From Massilia violaceinigra (GTDB lineage: Bacteria; Pseudomonadota; Gammaproteobacteria; Burkholderiales; Burkholderiaceae_D): a stretch of DNA of 64,000 nt. Below, piece after piece: positions 1 through 8,798 of this stretch. The position numbers and the translations under genes are program-made. Every line of letters starts with the position of its first letter. Position 1 is the first letter of the stretch. The stretch spans positions 7,130,001 through 7,194,000 of the forward strand of contig NZ_CP024608.1 of the NCBI RefSeq assembly GCF_002752675.1, read 5' to 3'. The notes beneath the pieces are model-generated. The model was not told the origin of the DNA. It made no database searches and saw only the letters and a list, made by a program, of their open reading frames with translations.

Positions 1-932
1 CCCAGGCGATCTCGCTGCCGAGCATGATCATCAGCTTCATTCCCGCCAATCCTTTCCTCGACATGACCGGCGCGCGCAAGACCTCGACCATCGCGGTGGT
101 GCTGTTTTCGATTTTCTTGGGTATTTCGGCGACCGGCATCGCGGCCAAGCAGCCGGACATCTTCGACGCTTTTGAGCGCTTCATCAAGGTTGCGCACGCG
201 ATCATCATGCGCATGGTGACCCTGGTGCTGCGCCTGACCCCGTTCGGCGTGTTCGCGCTGATGACGCAAGTCGTGGCGGGATCGAGCCTGGACAGCATCG
301 TCAAGCTGCTCAGTTTTGTCACGGCCTCGTACAGCGCCCTGCTGCTGATGTTCTGCGTGCACTTGCTCCTGATCAGCGCATCCGGCCTGAACGCGCTGCG
401 CTACGTGAAAAAAATCTTTCCGGTGCTCGCCTTTGCCTTCACCTCGCGCACCAGCGCCGGCTCGATCCCGATGTCGATGCAGACCCAGACCAGCCGCCTC
501 GGCACGCCGGAAGGCATCGCCAACTTCGCCGCCTCGTTCGGTTCGACCATCGGCCAGAACGGCTGCGCGGGCATCTATCCGGCCATGCTGGCGGTGATGA
601 TCGCGCCGACGGTCGGCATCGATCCGATGACGCTCGGCTTCATCGTGCCGCTGATCGCCATCATCACGGTCGGCTCGGTCGGCGTGGCCGGCGTGGGCGG
701 GGGCGCCACCTTCGCGGCGCTGATCGTGCTGTCGGCGATGGACTTGCCCGTGGCGCTGGCGGGCTTGCTCATTTCCATCGAGCCATTGATCGACATGGGC
801 CGCACCGCGCTCAACGTGAGCGGCTCGATTACGGCCGGCACGGTCACCAGCCGCGTGCTCGGCCAGACCGACATGAATGTCTTCAACAGCGACGCCCCGC
901 TCAATCTCGATGCCGACGAGAAAGCGGCGTAA
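1..932 (+). CDS. Sodium:dicarboxylate/cystine symporter family protein, 5' partial
   Basis: The reading frame is already open at base 3, so the gene begins before the window; the first internal ATG is at 24. About 310 C-terminal residues are visible, with long hydrophobic segments. The segment FGSTIGQNGCAGIYPAML and the Gly-rich stretch GSVGVAGVGGG match the substrate-binding hairpins and helices of the glutamate/dicarboxylate:cation symporter (DAACS) family. The NGCAG version resembles the TcyP/YdjN-type L-cystine importers, which move substrate inward with Na+ or H+ across the inner membrane. Family assignment is firm. The cystine substrate is inference from this motif and could instead be a dicarboxylate or amino acid. 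Confidence 0.85.
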   Translation, partial: QAISLPSMIISFIPANPFLDMTGARKTSTIAVVLFSIFLGISATGIAAKQPDIFDAFERFIKVAHAIIMRMVTLVLRLTPFGVFALMTQVVAGSSLDSIVKLLSFVTASYSALLLMFCVHLLLISASGLNALRYVKKIFPVLAFAFTSRTSAGSIPMSMQTQTSRLGTPEGIANFAASFGSTIGQNGCAGIYPAMLAVMIAPTVGIDPMTLGFIVPLIAIITVGSVGVAGVGGGATFAALIVLSAMDLPVALAGLLISIEPLIDMGRTALNVSGSITAGTVTSRVLGQTDMNVFNSDAPLNLDADEKAA

Positions 933-1025
933 ACAATACGCTACAACTGGTTGTATCGTGCGCTGATCCGCCGCCGAATCCGTCTATGATGACGTCGTGT
1001 CAACATTTCAACGGCAGGCGAATCG

Positions 1026-1790
1026 ATGGAACAAAAGTGGCCCCAACAGATCTGGCTGGTCAGGCACGGACAAAGCGCCGGTAACGTCGCCCGCGATGCG
1101 GCGGAAGCGGCGGCCGGCCTGCTGATCGATATCGCCGAGCGCGATGTCGACGTTCCCCTCTCCCCGCTCGGCGCCGAACAGTCGCGCGCGCTGGCAGGCT
1201 GGTTTGCCGCCATGCCCGCAGACCAGCGGCCGAACGTGGTGCTGCATTCCCCCTACGTACGCGCAGCCGAAACCGCCCGTATCATCATGGAGCAGCTCGG
1301 GCCGGACAGCCTGATGGCGGTGCACGTCGACGAGCGCCTGCGCGAAAAGGAATTCGGCATCCTCGACCGCCTGACCACGCTCGGCATCAAGCACAAGTAT
1401 CCGGAACTGTACGAACAGCGCCAGCACGTGGGCAAGTTCTACTTCCGCCCGCCCGGCGGCGAAAGCTGGTGCGATGTGATCCTGCGCCTGCGCAACATCA
1501 TCGACACCATCACCCGCGAGTTCTGCAACGAACGCGTGCTGATCGTCGGCCACCAGGTGACGGTCAATTGCTTCCGCTACCTGTTCGAGCGGCTCGACGA
1601 AGCGTCGATCCTCGCCTTCGACCGGGCCGGCGACGTACCGAACTGCTCGGTGACCTCGTACAGCTTCGATCCGCACGATGGCAAGCACAGCAAGCTCGGC
1701 TTGCAACTGACTAATTTTGTCGCTCCCCTGGAAGCGGCAGGCACGCCGGTCACGGTTCAAAAAGATGTGCCCGCTGCTCCGAAAGCGTAG
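1026..1790 (+). CDS. Histidine phosphatase (phosphoglycerate mutase-like) family protein
   Basis: The 254-residue soluble protein opens with WLVRHGQSAGN, the RHG motif of the histidine phosphatase superfamily, whose first His is phosphorylated during catalysis. The second catalytic His is in IVGHQVTVNC near residue 176. Other family features are present: the basic residues in HSPYVRAAETARI and the acidic LREKEFGILD. The substrate is unknown; the family includes phosphoglycerate mutases, phosphosugar phosphatases and SixA-like enzymes. The next gene starts 13 bases after the stop on the same strand, so co-transcription is likely. Confidence 0.85.
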   Translation: MEQKWPQQIWLVRHGQSAGNVARDAAEAAAGLLIDIAERDVDVPLSPLGAEQSRALAGWFAAMPADQRPNVVLHSPYVRAAETARIIMEQLGPDSLMAVHVDERLREKEFGILDRLTTLGIKHKYPELYEQRQHVGKFYFRPPGGESWCDVILRLRNIIDTITREFCNERVLIVGHQVTVNCFRYLFERLDEASILAFDRAGDVPNCSVTSYSFDPHDGKHSKLGLQLTNFVAPLEAAGTPVTVQKDVPAAPKA

Positions 1791-1803
1791 GCGCGCCGGT
1801 CCC

Positions 1804-2724
1804 ATGGACATGCCTCTGGCCAGCACCCACATGATTACCATCGACCCTGCCGCCCTGCGCGCCTGGCCGCTGCCGATGCCCCCCGCCGAGGGCGACAAGG
1901 AACGGCGCGGCCACGTGCTGATTCTGGGCGGCTCGTGCGAAATGCCGGGCGCTGTGATCCTGGCGGCCACCGCGGCCCTGCGCGCCGGTGCCGGCAAGCT
2001 GACCATTGCCACCGGCGCCAGCGTGGCGCAACTGGTGGCCCTCGCCATGCCGGAAGCGCGCGTGATCGGCCTGCGCGAGACGGCCGAAGGCGGCTTCGAG
2101 CGCGATGCGCTGGCCATGCTCGATCCGCTGGCCGACAAGGTCGACGCGGTGCTGATCGGCCCCGGCATGCAGGATGAGGCGGCCACGGCGGCACTGGTGC
2201 GCGCCTTGCTGCCGCGCCTGGAAGGCGTCAGCGTGGTGCTCGACGCCAACGCAATGGGGATCGTGACGAATCCCGACCTCGATGGCGGGAACGTGCCGTT
2301 CCGCTTTGCCCAGACCGTCATCCTCACCCCGCACGCGGGCGAGATGGCGCACCTGAGCGGCAATCCTAAAGAAGAGATCCTGGCCGACCCCGACGGCGCA
2401 GCCAGGGAGGCGGCGCAAGCCTGGAACGCGGTGGTGGCGCTGAAGGGCGCGCGCACCGTGATCAGCGCGCCGGAAGGCGGCCCCTGGCAGCATGAAGGCG
2501 GCAACGTGGGGCTGGCCATTTCCGGTTCCGGCGACACCCTGGCCGGCATCATCGCCGGACTGGCGGCGCGCGGCGCCACCCTGGCCCAGGCCACCTGCTG
2601 GGGCGTGGCACTGCATGCGCAGGCCGGCGAACAGCTGGCCTTGCGTTTTGGCGTGCTCGGCTATCTGGCACGCGAAATTCCGGCCGAAATTCCCGCTCTG
2701 ATGGAGCAAGCCGCCCGTTCCTGA
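1804..2724 (+). CDS. nnrD: ADP-dependent (S)-NAD(P)H-hydrate dehydratase, stand-alone C-terminal domain
   Basis: The 306-residue protein matches the YjeF C-terminal (carbohydrate kinase-like) domain that repairs hydrated NADH and NADPH using ADP. Visible landmarks are GHVLILGGS near the N-terminus, LIGPGM, the VVLDANAM strand, LTPHAGEMAHL, and the nucleotide-binding GSGDTLAGIIAGL near residue 240. In many bacteria this domain is fused to the NnrE epimerase; here the epimerase domain is absent and no epimerase gene is seen in this window. The ATG at 1804 was chosen because an upstream start at 1717 would overlap the phosphatase gene and add a basic, non-conserved leader. Confidence 0.88.
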   Translation: MDMPLASTHMITIDPAALRAWPLPMPPAEGDKERRGHVLILGGSCEMPGAVILAATAALRAGAGKLTIATGASVAQLVALAMPEARVIGLRETAEGGFERDALAMLDPLADKVDAVLIGPGMQDEAATAALVRALLPRLEGVSVVLDANAMGIVTNPDLDGGNVPFRFAQTVILTPHAGEMAHLSGNPKEEILADPDGAAREAAQAWNAVVALKGARTVISAPEGGPWQHEGGNVGLAISGSGDTLAGIIAGLAARGATLAQATCWGVALHAQAGEQLALRFGVLGYLAREIPAEIPALMEQAARS

Positions 2725-3020
2725 AGTCGACGGAACGGCCGCGGCCAAGCAAAACGTTTGATCAGTATCAAATTGCGCGGACATGGAGGTCAATCTACGT
2801 CAGATACGCAAATAAAGATGAACTGGCGCAGATGTTGAAAGTCTAATTTTTACAGTCGAATTCGCGCATCAGCTAATGGGACCGCGTCATGCACGACGTC
2901 GGTTCCCTGATGGTCCTCGCCGGACAGCGTGCATGTCCGGCAGGATCGACCTGGCGCCGTTGCCTGCGGCTGTGCAGTGACAGGCAGCGGTACTCAATTG
3001 ACGTGACCGAGGAGTAAACA
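2725..3020. other. Intergenic region with a hairpin
   Basis: No credible gene was found. An inverted repeat at 2919-2926 and 2934-2941 (GCCGGACA / TGTCCGGC, 7-base loop) could form a hairpin in the transcript but has no following T run. The region presumably carries the promoter of the lipoprotein gene that starts at 3021 behind a GAGGAG ribosome binding site. Confidence 0.4.
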
Positions 3021-3446
3021 ATGAAACCATTCACAACCGCACCAAAAATCTTGCTGACTGCGGCGCTGCTGGCGTCAATGCTCGTTGCCTGCAAACGCAA
3101 CGACACCCCTGCCACCGGGACCGGCGATACCACCACGTCCGGCACGACCTCCGGTACCACATCCGGTACCAGCGGCACCGGCGGTACCACTGGCACTGGC
3201 GATACCGGCACCAGCGGCACCGGGACCAGCGGTACGGGCACCAGCGGTACCAGCGGCACCACGGGCGATACCGGAACCAGCACCTCAGGCTCGGGCACAT
3301 CCGGCACAGGAACGACTGGCACGGGCACGAGCGGCACCGGTACGTCAGGCACCAGCGGCACATCCGGCACGACCGGCACATCGGGAACCAGCGGCACCTC
3401 AGGCAGCACGGACACCACCCCGCCGCCCGACAAGGACAAGCGCTGA
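3021..3446 (+). CDS. Gly/Thr/Ser-repeat lipoprotein of unknown function
   Basis: The 141-residue protein has a lipoprotein signal peptide: basic start MKPFTTAPK, a hydrophobic core, and lipobox LVAC at residues 21-24. The rest is low complexity: from about residue 32 to 133 it consists almost only of Gly, Thr and Ser in short units such as GTSGT, GTTGT and GTGTSGT, ending in an acidic-basic tail PPPDKDKR. It is probably an outer-membrane or periplasmic anchored, disordered linker-like protein. The ATG follows a good GAGGAG ribosome binding site. No enzymatic domain is visible. Confidence 0.7.
   Translation: MKPFTTAPKILLTAALLASMLVACKRNDTPATGTGDTTTSGTTSGTTSGTSGTGGTTGTGDTGTSGTGTSGTGTSGTSGTTGDTGTSTSGSGTSGTGTTGTGTSGTGTSGTSGTSGTTGTSGTSGTSGSTDTTPPPDKDKR
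3115..3410 (+). repeat. Imperfect short tandem repeats encoding GT(S/G)GT units
   Basis: Degenerate 9-15 base units built from ACC/ACG/ACA Thr, GGC/GGT/GGA Gly and AGC/TCC/TCA Ser codons. Codon use varies between units, so the repeats are diverged at DNA level but conserved in amino acid composition. Confidence 0.7.
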
Positions 3447-3469
3447 CCGATCGTGCATGGCCGCAAATG

Positions 3470-3505
3470 AAAAACCGCCGTTTCTGCCAGTGGCAGAAAC
3501 GGCGG
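3470..3505 (-). terminator. Rho-independent terminator of the RND efflux operon
   Basis: A perfect 14-bp stem (CCGCCGTTTCTGCC / GGCAGAAACGGCGG at 3475-3488 and 3492-3505) with a 3-base loop. On the minus strand the stem is followed by a run of five T (AAAAA at 3470-3474 on the plus strand). It lies just past the stop of the RND permease gene and between convergent genes, so it may also stop the lipoprotein transcript. Confidence 0.85.
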
Positions 3506-3564
3506 CCCGGCTACTGACGGCATCTCGTTCCGATGTGCCGGCAGTGCCCCCCTACACACTGCGG

Positions 3565-6500
3565 CTACTTGAGCGGCAAAGCATCCCGCATGACCGCGCT
3601 GCGCTTGTCACCCGTGACCAGGCGCACTCCGCGCATGATCAGGCGATAGATCAGGCGAATAAAGGTCAGGAACAAAATCACCTCGATGAACGTCGCCAGG
3701 AACGCCAGCAGCGGACCGAAGCGCGCCGAACGGCGGTGGAACTTGGCGCCCATGCTGTCGGTCTTGATTTCAATGCTGTCGTAAAAAGTCGGCACCACCA
3801 GCAAGGTCAAAATGGTCGACGTGATGGTACCGCCGATGATCGCAATCGCCAGTGGACGGTAGAACTCGCCGCCCTCGCCCAGCCCCAGCGCCACCGGGAA
3901 CATGCCGGCGATCAGCGCGAAGGTGGTCATCAGGATCGGACGCAGGCGCGCGCGGCCTGCCTCCATCAGCGAATCCTCGCGGCTGTGGCCTTCACGTTCG
4001 CGCGAGCGGGCGGCGTCGAGCAGCAGAATCGCATTCTTTGCCACCAGGCCCATCAGCATGATGATGCCGATGAAGCTCATCAGGTTGAGCGTGTTACCCG
4101 TCACCAGGAGCGCCACGACCACGCCGATCAGCGACAGCGGCAAGGACAGCATCACCGCCAGCGGCGCCGTGAACGAACCGAACTGCATCACCAGGATCAG
4201 GTACATCAAACCGATGCCCGATACCAGCGCGATACCCATTTCGGTAAACAGCTCTTGCTGGTCCTGGCCGGCGCCGCCCAGTTCACGGCCGTAGCCGGGC
4301 GGGTAATCGAAGGTATCGGCTAGTTTCATGGCATCGCTCGAGACTTCGCCGTTCGATCGTCCCTGCGCATTGGCCGACACCGAAATGGTGCGCTTGCCGT
4401 TCTTGTGCGAAATGCCGGATGGCCCCTTACCCATGGTAATGGTGGCAATCTGGTCGAGCGGCACCATCTGGTTGGTGCCGGTCACGGCGATCGGCAAGCG
4501 TTCGATATTGTCGGCGCTGATGCGGTCGTCCGGATGCAGGCGCACCGCCACGTCGCGCGTTTCGCCGGTCGGGTCGACCCAGTCGCCCACTTCGACGCCG
4601 GCAAAGGCCACCCGCAGCGACTGCGCCGCATCGTTGACGGAAATGCCCATCGAATTGGCCAGGCCGCGGTTCAGTTCGATCTGCAATTCGTTTTTCGGAT
4701 CCTGTTCGGACAAGCCGACATCGATCGCGCCCGGCACCGTGCGCAGCTTTTCCATGTAGGCATTGGCAATGTCGAGCAGCTTGCGCGAATCCGGCCCGGT
4801 GAACTGGATCTGGATCGGCTTGCTGGCGCCATTGTTCATATCGTCCAGCACCACGTATTCGGCGCCGACCAGCTGGGAAATCTTGGCGCGCAGCTCGACC
4901 GCGATTTCCTTGGCGCTGCGCGAGCGGGTGGCGCGTTTGCCGATATCGACATACACCTTGCCGCCGCCCGTGTTAATGAAGGCGTTGGTGTCCTTGGTTT
5001 CCTTGATCGTGCGGGCCAGCTCGGCCGCCTTTTCCAGCTTGGCGCGCGAATACTCGACGCTCGACGAGGCCGGCGTGCGGATATCGATCAGCAACTGGCC
5101 ATAGTCGGCTTCCGGCAGGAAGCTGGTGCCGCCCTTGGCGCCCTGCAGATAAATCGCGCCGGCGAAGGTGGCCACGGCGATCAGGGTCATCCAGATGCGG
5201 TGATGCAAGGCCCAGGCGATCACATTGCCGTAGCGGTCGGCCTGGCGGTCGAACCACTCGTTAAAGTGATGCAGCATCAGCGACAAGCCTTTTTTCGGCG
5301 CCGTGTGATGATCCGGCGGGTCGCCCCAGTAAGCCGACAGCATCGGGTCGAGCGTGAAGGAAATGACCAGGCTGACCAGCACCGAGCAGGTGACCGTCAG
5401 CGCGAACGGACGGAACCATTCACCGGACACGCCCGGCATGAAGGCCACCGGAATGAACACGGCGATGATCGAGAACGTGGTCGAGGCAACCGCCATGCCG
5501 ATCTCGGCGGTGCCTTCGAGGGCAGCCTTGCGGCGGTCGGAACCGCGCTGCATGTGGCGCACAATGTTTTCGCGCACCACGATCGCATCGTCGATCAGCA
5601 CGCCGATCGCCAGCGACAGCCCGAGCAGGGTCATGAAGTTGAGCGTGAAACCGCACAGCCAGACCGCGATGAACGAGGCGATCACCGAGGTCGGCAAGGA
5701 CAGCGCCGTGATCAGGGTCGAGCGCCAGGAATTGAGGAAGGCGTACACCACGAAAATGGTCAGCACGGCGCCGAAGATCAGCGACTCGATCACATTGTTC
5801 AGGCTGCGCTGGGCTTCATCGCCGCCATCGCGCGTGACTTCCAGGACGGTGCCTTTCGGCAGTTCTTTTTCCAGTTCCTTGATCAGCAGTTTGGCCTTGT
5901 TCGCCACGCTGACGGTACTGGCATCGCGCGAGCGGGTCAGGGTGATGCCCACGTTCGGCTTGCCGCTGCGGATGCTCAGGTTGTTGACTTCGGCAAAGCC
6001 GTCGCGGATCTCGGCCACCTGGGCCAGGCGCACGATTTCCTCGCCGCGGCGCTTGACCACGATCTGCTGGAATTCCTCGGGAGACTCGATGCGGCCCACC
6101 AGGCGGATGCTTTTCTCGTCGTATTCGCCGCGAATCTTGCCCACCGGCGCATTGGTGTTTTGCGTGCGCAAGGCGTTGACCACGTCGGACACGGCCACAT
6201 TATATTCACGCAGCTTTTCGGCGCGCAGCAGCACCGACAGTTCGCGCCGCAGCGCACCGTTGACGTTGACCGTCGCCACGCCGTCGATGCCGCGGAAGCG
6301 GTCGGCCAGCACGTCCTCGGCCAGGCGCGAGATTTCCGCATGGGTCTGGCTGGTGGAAGACAGCGCCAGGTTCAGGATCGGCTGCGTGGCCGGGTCCAGG
6401 CGCTGCAGGATCGGTTCGCGCATCTCGGTCGGCAGCTTGTAGCGCACCGTGGCGATGGCGTTGCGGACCTCGTCGGACGCTTCGATCAGGTTCTTGTCGA

Positions 6501-6789
6501 AGTTGAACTCGAGCCAGAACTGGGCATTGCCCTCGACCGCATTGGCGTGCACATCGGTCACGCCGGAAATGCTGAGCAGCGACTTTTCGATGCGGTTGAT
6601 CACTTCGCGCTCGACCGTGTCCGGCGACGCGCCCGGATAGGGAATATTGATCTGCAAGACCGGCACTTCGACGTCGGGATTCTGGTTGACGCGCAGTTTG
6701 GTCAGGGCAAGCAGACCCATGCACATCAGGGCGACGATCAGCACAATCGTCGCGATTGGCCGCTTGATACTGAAATCGGAAAGGAACAT
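3565..6789 (-). CDS. Efflux RND transporter permease (HAE1/AcrB-like)
   Basis: The 1074-residue inner-membrane pump has the standard RND length and two-fold layout: an N-terminal transmembrane helix starting at FSIKRPIATIVLIVALMC, a large periplasmic loop, six helices, a second periplasmic loop and a final helix block. TM4 carries the paired acidic residues in GVLIDDAIVVREN near residue 400 that form the proton relay. RND pumps export hydrophobic drugs or solvents through an adaptor and an outer-membrane channel. The adaptor gene lies immediately upstream with a 3-base gap; no outer-membrane factor gene is nearby, so a TolC homologue elsewhere is presumed. The substrate is unknown. Confidence 0.95.
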   Translation of the reverse strand: MFLSDFSIKRPIATIVLIVALMCMGLLALTKLRVNQNPDVEVPVLQINIPYPGASPDTVEREVINRIEKSLLSISGVTDVHANAVEGNAQFWLEFNFDKNLIEASDEVRNAIATVRYKLPTEMREPILQRLDPATQPILNLALSSTSQTHAEISRLAEDVLADRFRGIDGVATVNVNGALRRELSVLLRAEKLREYNVAVSDVVNALRTQNTNAPVGKIRGEYDEKSIRLVGRIESPEEFQQIVVKRRGEEIVRLAQVAEIRDGFAEVNNLSIRSGKPNVGITLTRSRDASTVSVANKAKLLIKELEKELPKGTVLEVTRDGGDEAQRSLNNVIESLIFGAVLTIFVVYAFLNSWRSTLITALSLPTSVIASFIAVWLCGFTLNFMTLLGLSLAIGVLIDDAIVVRENIVRHMQRGSDRRKAALEGTAEIGMAVASTTFSIIAVFIPVAFMPGVSGEWFRPFALTVTCSVLVSLVISFTLDPMLSAYWGDPPDHHTAPKKGLSLMLHHFNEWFDRQADRYGNVIAWALHHRIWMTLIAVATFAGAIYLQGAKGGTSFLPEADYGQLLIDIRTPASSSVEYSRAKLEKAAELARTIKETKDTNAFINTGGGKVYVDIGKRATRSRSAKEIAVELRAKISQLVGAEYVVLDDMNNGASKPIQIQFTGPDSRKLLDIANAYMEKLRTVPGAIDVGLSEQDPKNELQIELNRGLANSMGISVNDAAQSLRVAFAGVEVGDWVDPTGETRDVAVRLHPDDRISADNIERLPIAVTGTNQMVPLDQIATITMGKGPSGISHKNGKRTISVSANAQGRSNGEVSSDAMKLADTFDYPPGYGRELGGAGQDQQELFTEMGIALVSGIGLMYLILVMQFGSFTAPLAVMLSLPLSLIGVVVALLVTGNTLNLMSFIGIIMLMGLVAKNAILLLDAARSREREGHSREDSLMEAGRARLRPILMTTFALIAGMFPVALGLGEGGEFYRPLAIAIIGGTITSTILTLLVVPTFYDSIEIKTDSMGAKFHRRSARFGPLLAFLATFIEVILFLTFIRLIYRLIMRGVRLVTGDKRSAVMRDALPLK

Positions 6790-6792
6790 GGC

Positions 6793-7929
6793 TTATTTCC
6801 CCTGCACAACAGCTGGGGCGGCGGCAACCTTGGCCGGCGCCAGTTCGACCTTCTGGCCCTCTTTGAAGGCCGAGCTCGGATTGCGCATGACGGTGTCGCC
6901 GGCGGCCAGGCCTTGCTTGATTTCATAGTTGCCGGTGCGCGTGTCGCGCGGCCCGACCGCCAGGTCGACCTTGTTCAGTGTTTTGTTGCGCAGGCGCCAG
7001 GCGTATGCCTTGTCGCCGGCCTTGACCAGCGCGCCTTCGGGCAACATCAGCGCAGCCTTGGTTTCAGCCTCGATGCGCCCTTCCCCATACAGGCCGGAAA
7101 CCTTCGGCACCGCCGAGCCGGGCGCAAACCCGACCAGCACCTCGACCTGGCGCGTGACGTCGTTGGCGGCCGGATCGACCCGCTTGACCACGCCGCGGAA
7201 TTCTTCACCGGCATAGCCGTTGATCCGGAAGCTGACCGCCTGGCCAACCTTGACCGTGCTGATGCGGTCGGCCGAGACGTGCCCTTCAAAACGCATGCTG
7301 GACGGATCTATCACTTTCAGCAATTCCTTGCCGACCGAAGCGGTGTCGCCGGCCGAGACCTTGCGTTCGCTGACCACGCCGTCGAACGGCGCCCTCACCA
7401 TGGTGCGGGCCAGTTGCTGGCGCGCCAGCGCGGCGCGCGATTTGGCGGCAGACACTTCGCTCAAGGCATTGTTGCGGCGCACTTCGGCGTCATCCATGGC
7501 CTGGGCCGATGTCATGCCCGAGGCGCGCAGGGTTTTCATGCGTTCGAGCTGGCGTTCGGCCTGGTCGAGCGCCTGGGAGGCGGCGCGGGCCGATTGCTCG
7601 GCCGAGCTGAGGCTGTCGCGGATGGCGGTTTCATCGAGCTTGACGAGGATATCGCCGCGCTTGACGATGTCGCCGTTTTCCTTGAGCACCTGCAACACCA
7701 CGGCCGAGACTTCGGCGCGCAGGTCGGCCTTGCGTTCGGGCTGGACCGAGCCGGTCACGACCGGACCGGACGCGAGCGCGTTCGATTGGATCGTAAGCAT
7801 ATCTTCCGGAGAAACCAGCAACTGGACGGGGGCGGCCGCCTTGGCGTCCTTGCCCGGTTCTTTGGCGTCCTTACTGCAGGCGGCGAGCGCCGTGGCGATG
7901 GCGAGGACGAGCATTGTTTTGCGCAGCAT
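6793..7929 (-). CDS. Efflux RND transporter periplasmic adaptor subunit, lipoprotein
   Basis: The 378-residue membrane-fusion protein pairs with the RND permease that begins 3 bases downstream. The N-terminus has a lipobox (LAAC in TALAACSKD), so it is probably lipid anchored. Next come the biotinyl-lipoyl-like half motifs around GDIVKRGDILVKLDE and APFDGVVSERKVSAGDTV-like sequence, flanking an alpha-helical hairpin (about residues 110-160), then beta-barrel and membrane-proximal domains. The ATG at 7929 is preferred because a GGAG ribosome binding site lies just before it; a TTG at 7947 in the same frame is less likely. Confidence 0.93.
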   Translation of the reverse strand: MLRKTMLVLAIATALAACSKDAKEPGKDAKAAAPVQLLVSPEDMLTIQSNALASGPVVTGSVQPERKADLRAEVSAVVLQVLKENGDIVKRGDILVKLDETAIRDSLSSAEQSARAASQALDQAERQLERMKTLRASGMTSAQAMDDAEVRRNNALSEVSAAKSRAALARQQLARTMVRAPFDGVVSERKVSAGDTASVGKELLKVIDPSSMRFEGHVSADRISTVKVGQAVSFRINGYAGEEFRGVVKRVDPAANDVTRQVEVLVGFAPGSAVPKVSGLYGEGRIEAETKAALMLPEGALVKAGDKAYAWRLRNKTLNKVDLAVGPRDTRTGNYEIKQGLAAGDTVMRNPSSAFKEGQKVELAPAKVAAAPAVVQGK

Positions 7930-8157
7930 GGGATTCTCCGGGTTCAAATCGGTCAGACGTATGTATCAAATTGAAAACTATCAGCGGCAAAGTATCCTTG
8001 AGACGGATATCGACGTCAATTAGCAATCTTTCAACCTGCCCGTTTGGATGCCTGAACTGCGGATTTGCGGGACTGAACTGCATTCCTGCCGTACTGAGTT
8101 GCAACAAACTGGGCCGCCACACCCGCGTGTTTTTTAGTCCGGCGCCATGGCGCGGCG
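7930..8157. other. Upstream region of the RND efflux operon
   Basis: About 228 bases between the PAP2-like gene stop and the adaptor start, locally AT-richer than its surroundings around 7960-8035. It should contain the RND operon promoter. No regulator gene adjoins it and no clear operator palindrome was recognised. Confidence 0.4.
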
Positions 8158-8580
8158 TCAGAACCGCTCGAACAGATGGAAAATCGCAAACCCCATGCCG
8201 ATGCCGGTGCAAATGCCGCCGGTGATTTCGACCAGGGTATGCCCCATGCGTTCCCGCAGATGGGTATGGTCGGCGGCGCTGCCGGCCACGCGGTTGATGG
8301 CGGCGGCCTGGCGGCCCACGTGCTGGCGCAGGCTGTTGGCGTCGATCATCACAATAAACGCCAGGGTCACCGCCACCCCGAATGCCGGACTGTCCATGCC
8401 TTCGCGCAGGGCGATCAGGGTCGCCATGCTGGTCACCACCGAGCTGTGATTGCTGGGAAAGCCACCGTTGCCGACCAGATTGAACGCCCAGCGCCGCTGG
8501 CGTGCACTATTAATCAGGAACTTGATTGGTCCCACCACCATCCAGGTCAGGACTGGCGTGATGAGGTAGCTGATATCCAT
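8158..8580 (-). CDS. Divergent PAP2 family protein (DUF212/YuiD-like)
   Basis: The 140-residue integral membrane protein contains the conserved signatures of the divergent PAP2 group: GNGGFPSNHSSVVTSMAT, DANSLRQHVGRQAA and LRERMGHTLVEITGG. The group is related to type 2 phosphatidic acid phosphatases, but its substrate is not established. The start at 8580 (MDISYLITPV) has AAGGA eight bases upstream; two further in-frame starts upstream (8601 and 8631) are possible. Confidence 0.85.
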   Translation of the reverse strand: MDISYLITPVLTWMVVGPIKFLINSARQRRWAFNLVGNGGFPSNHSSVVTSMATLIALREGMDSPAFGVAVTLAFIVMIDANSLRQHVGRQAAAINRVAGSAADHTHLRERMGHTLVEITGGICTGIGMGFAIFHLFERF

Positions 8581-8798
8581 GCGTGTAATCCTTGTTGTCA
8601 TTAAGCCGCGAAATTGCTGCGTAATTAACAATTATCGCAGATCACGCCCGCCAGGGGGACCACGGCAACGGCCGCCGAGCCGGGGCGCACGCGCGCGTTT
8701 GACCGCTCATCGGGCAGGAAAACCTATTAGAATGACATCAGACCGCCGCCTCGCCGGCGCCCGCCATTCGTATCGAATTTTTCCTTGGGAATTTCCGC

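Noticed and set aside
1717..1803. An upstream start that lengthens the NAD(P)HX dehydratase
   Set aside because: It would overlap the phosphatase gene and add a basic, non-conserved leader; the ATG at 1804 fits the family.
3115..3410. Tandem repeats that could suggest a CRISPR or satellite
   Set aside because: Units are short, without constant repeats or spacers, and encode an in-frame Gly/Thr/Ser-rich protein.
4405..7974. A 1189-codon open frame on the plus strand opposite the RND pump genes
   Set aside because: It lies antisense to two clear efflux genes, is rich in Arg, His, Gln and Gly, and has no family features; long antisense frames are common in GC-rich DNA.
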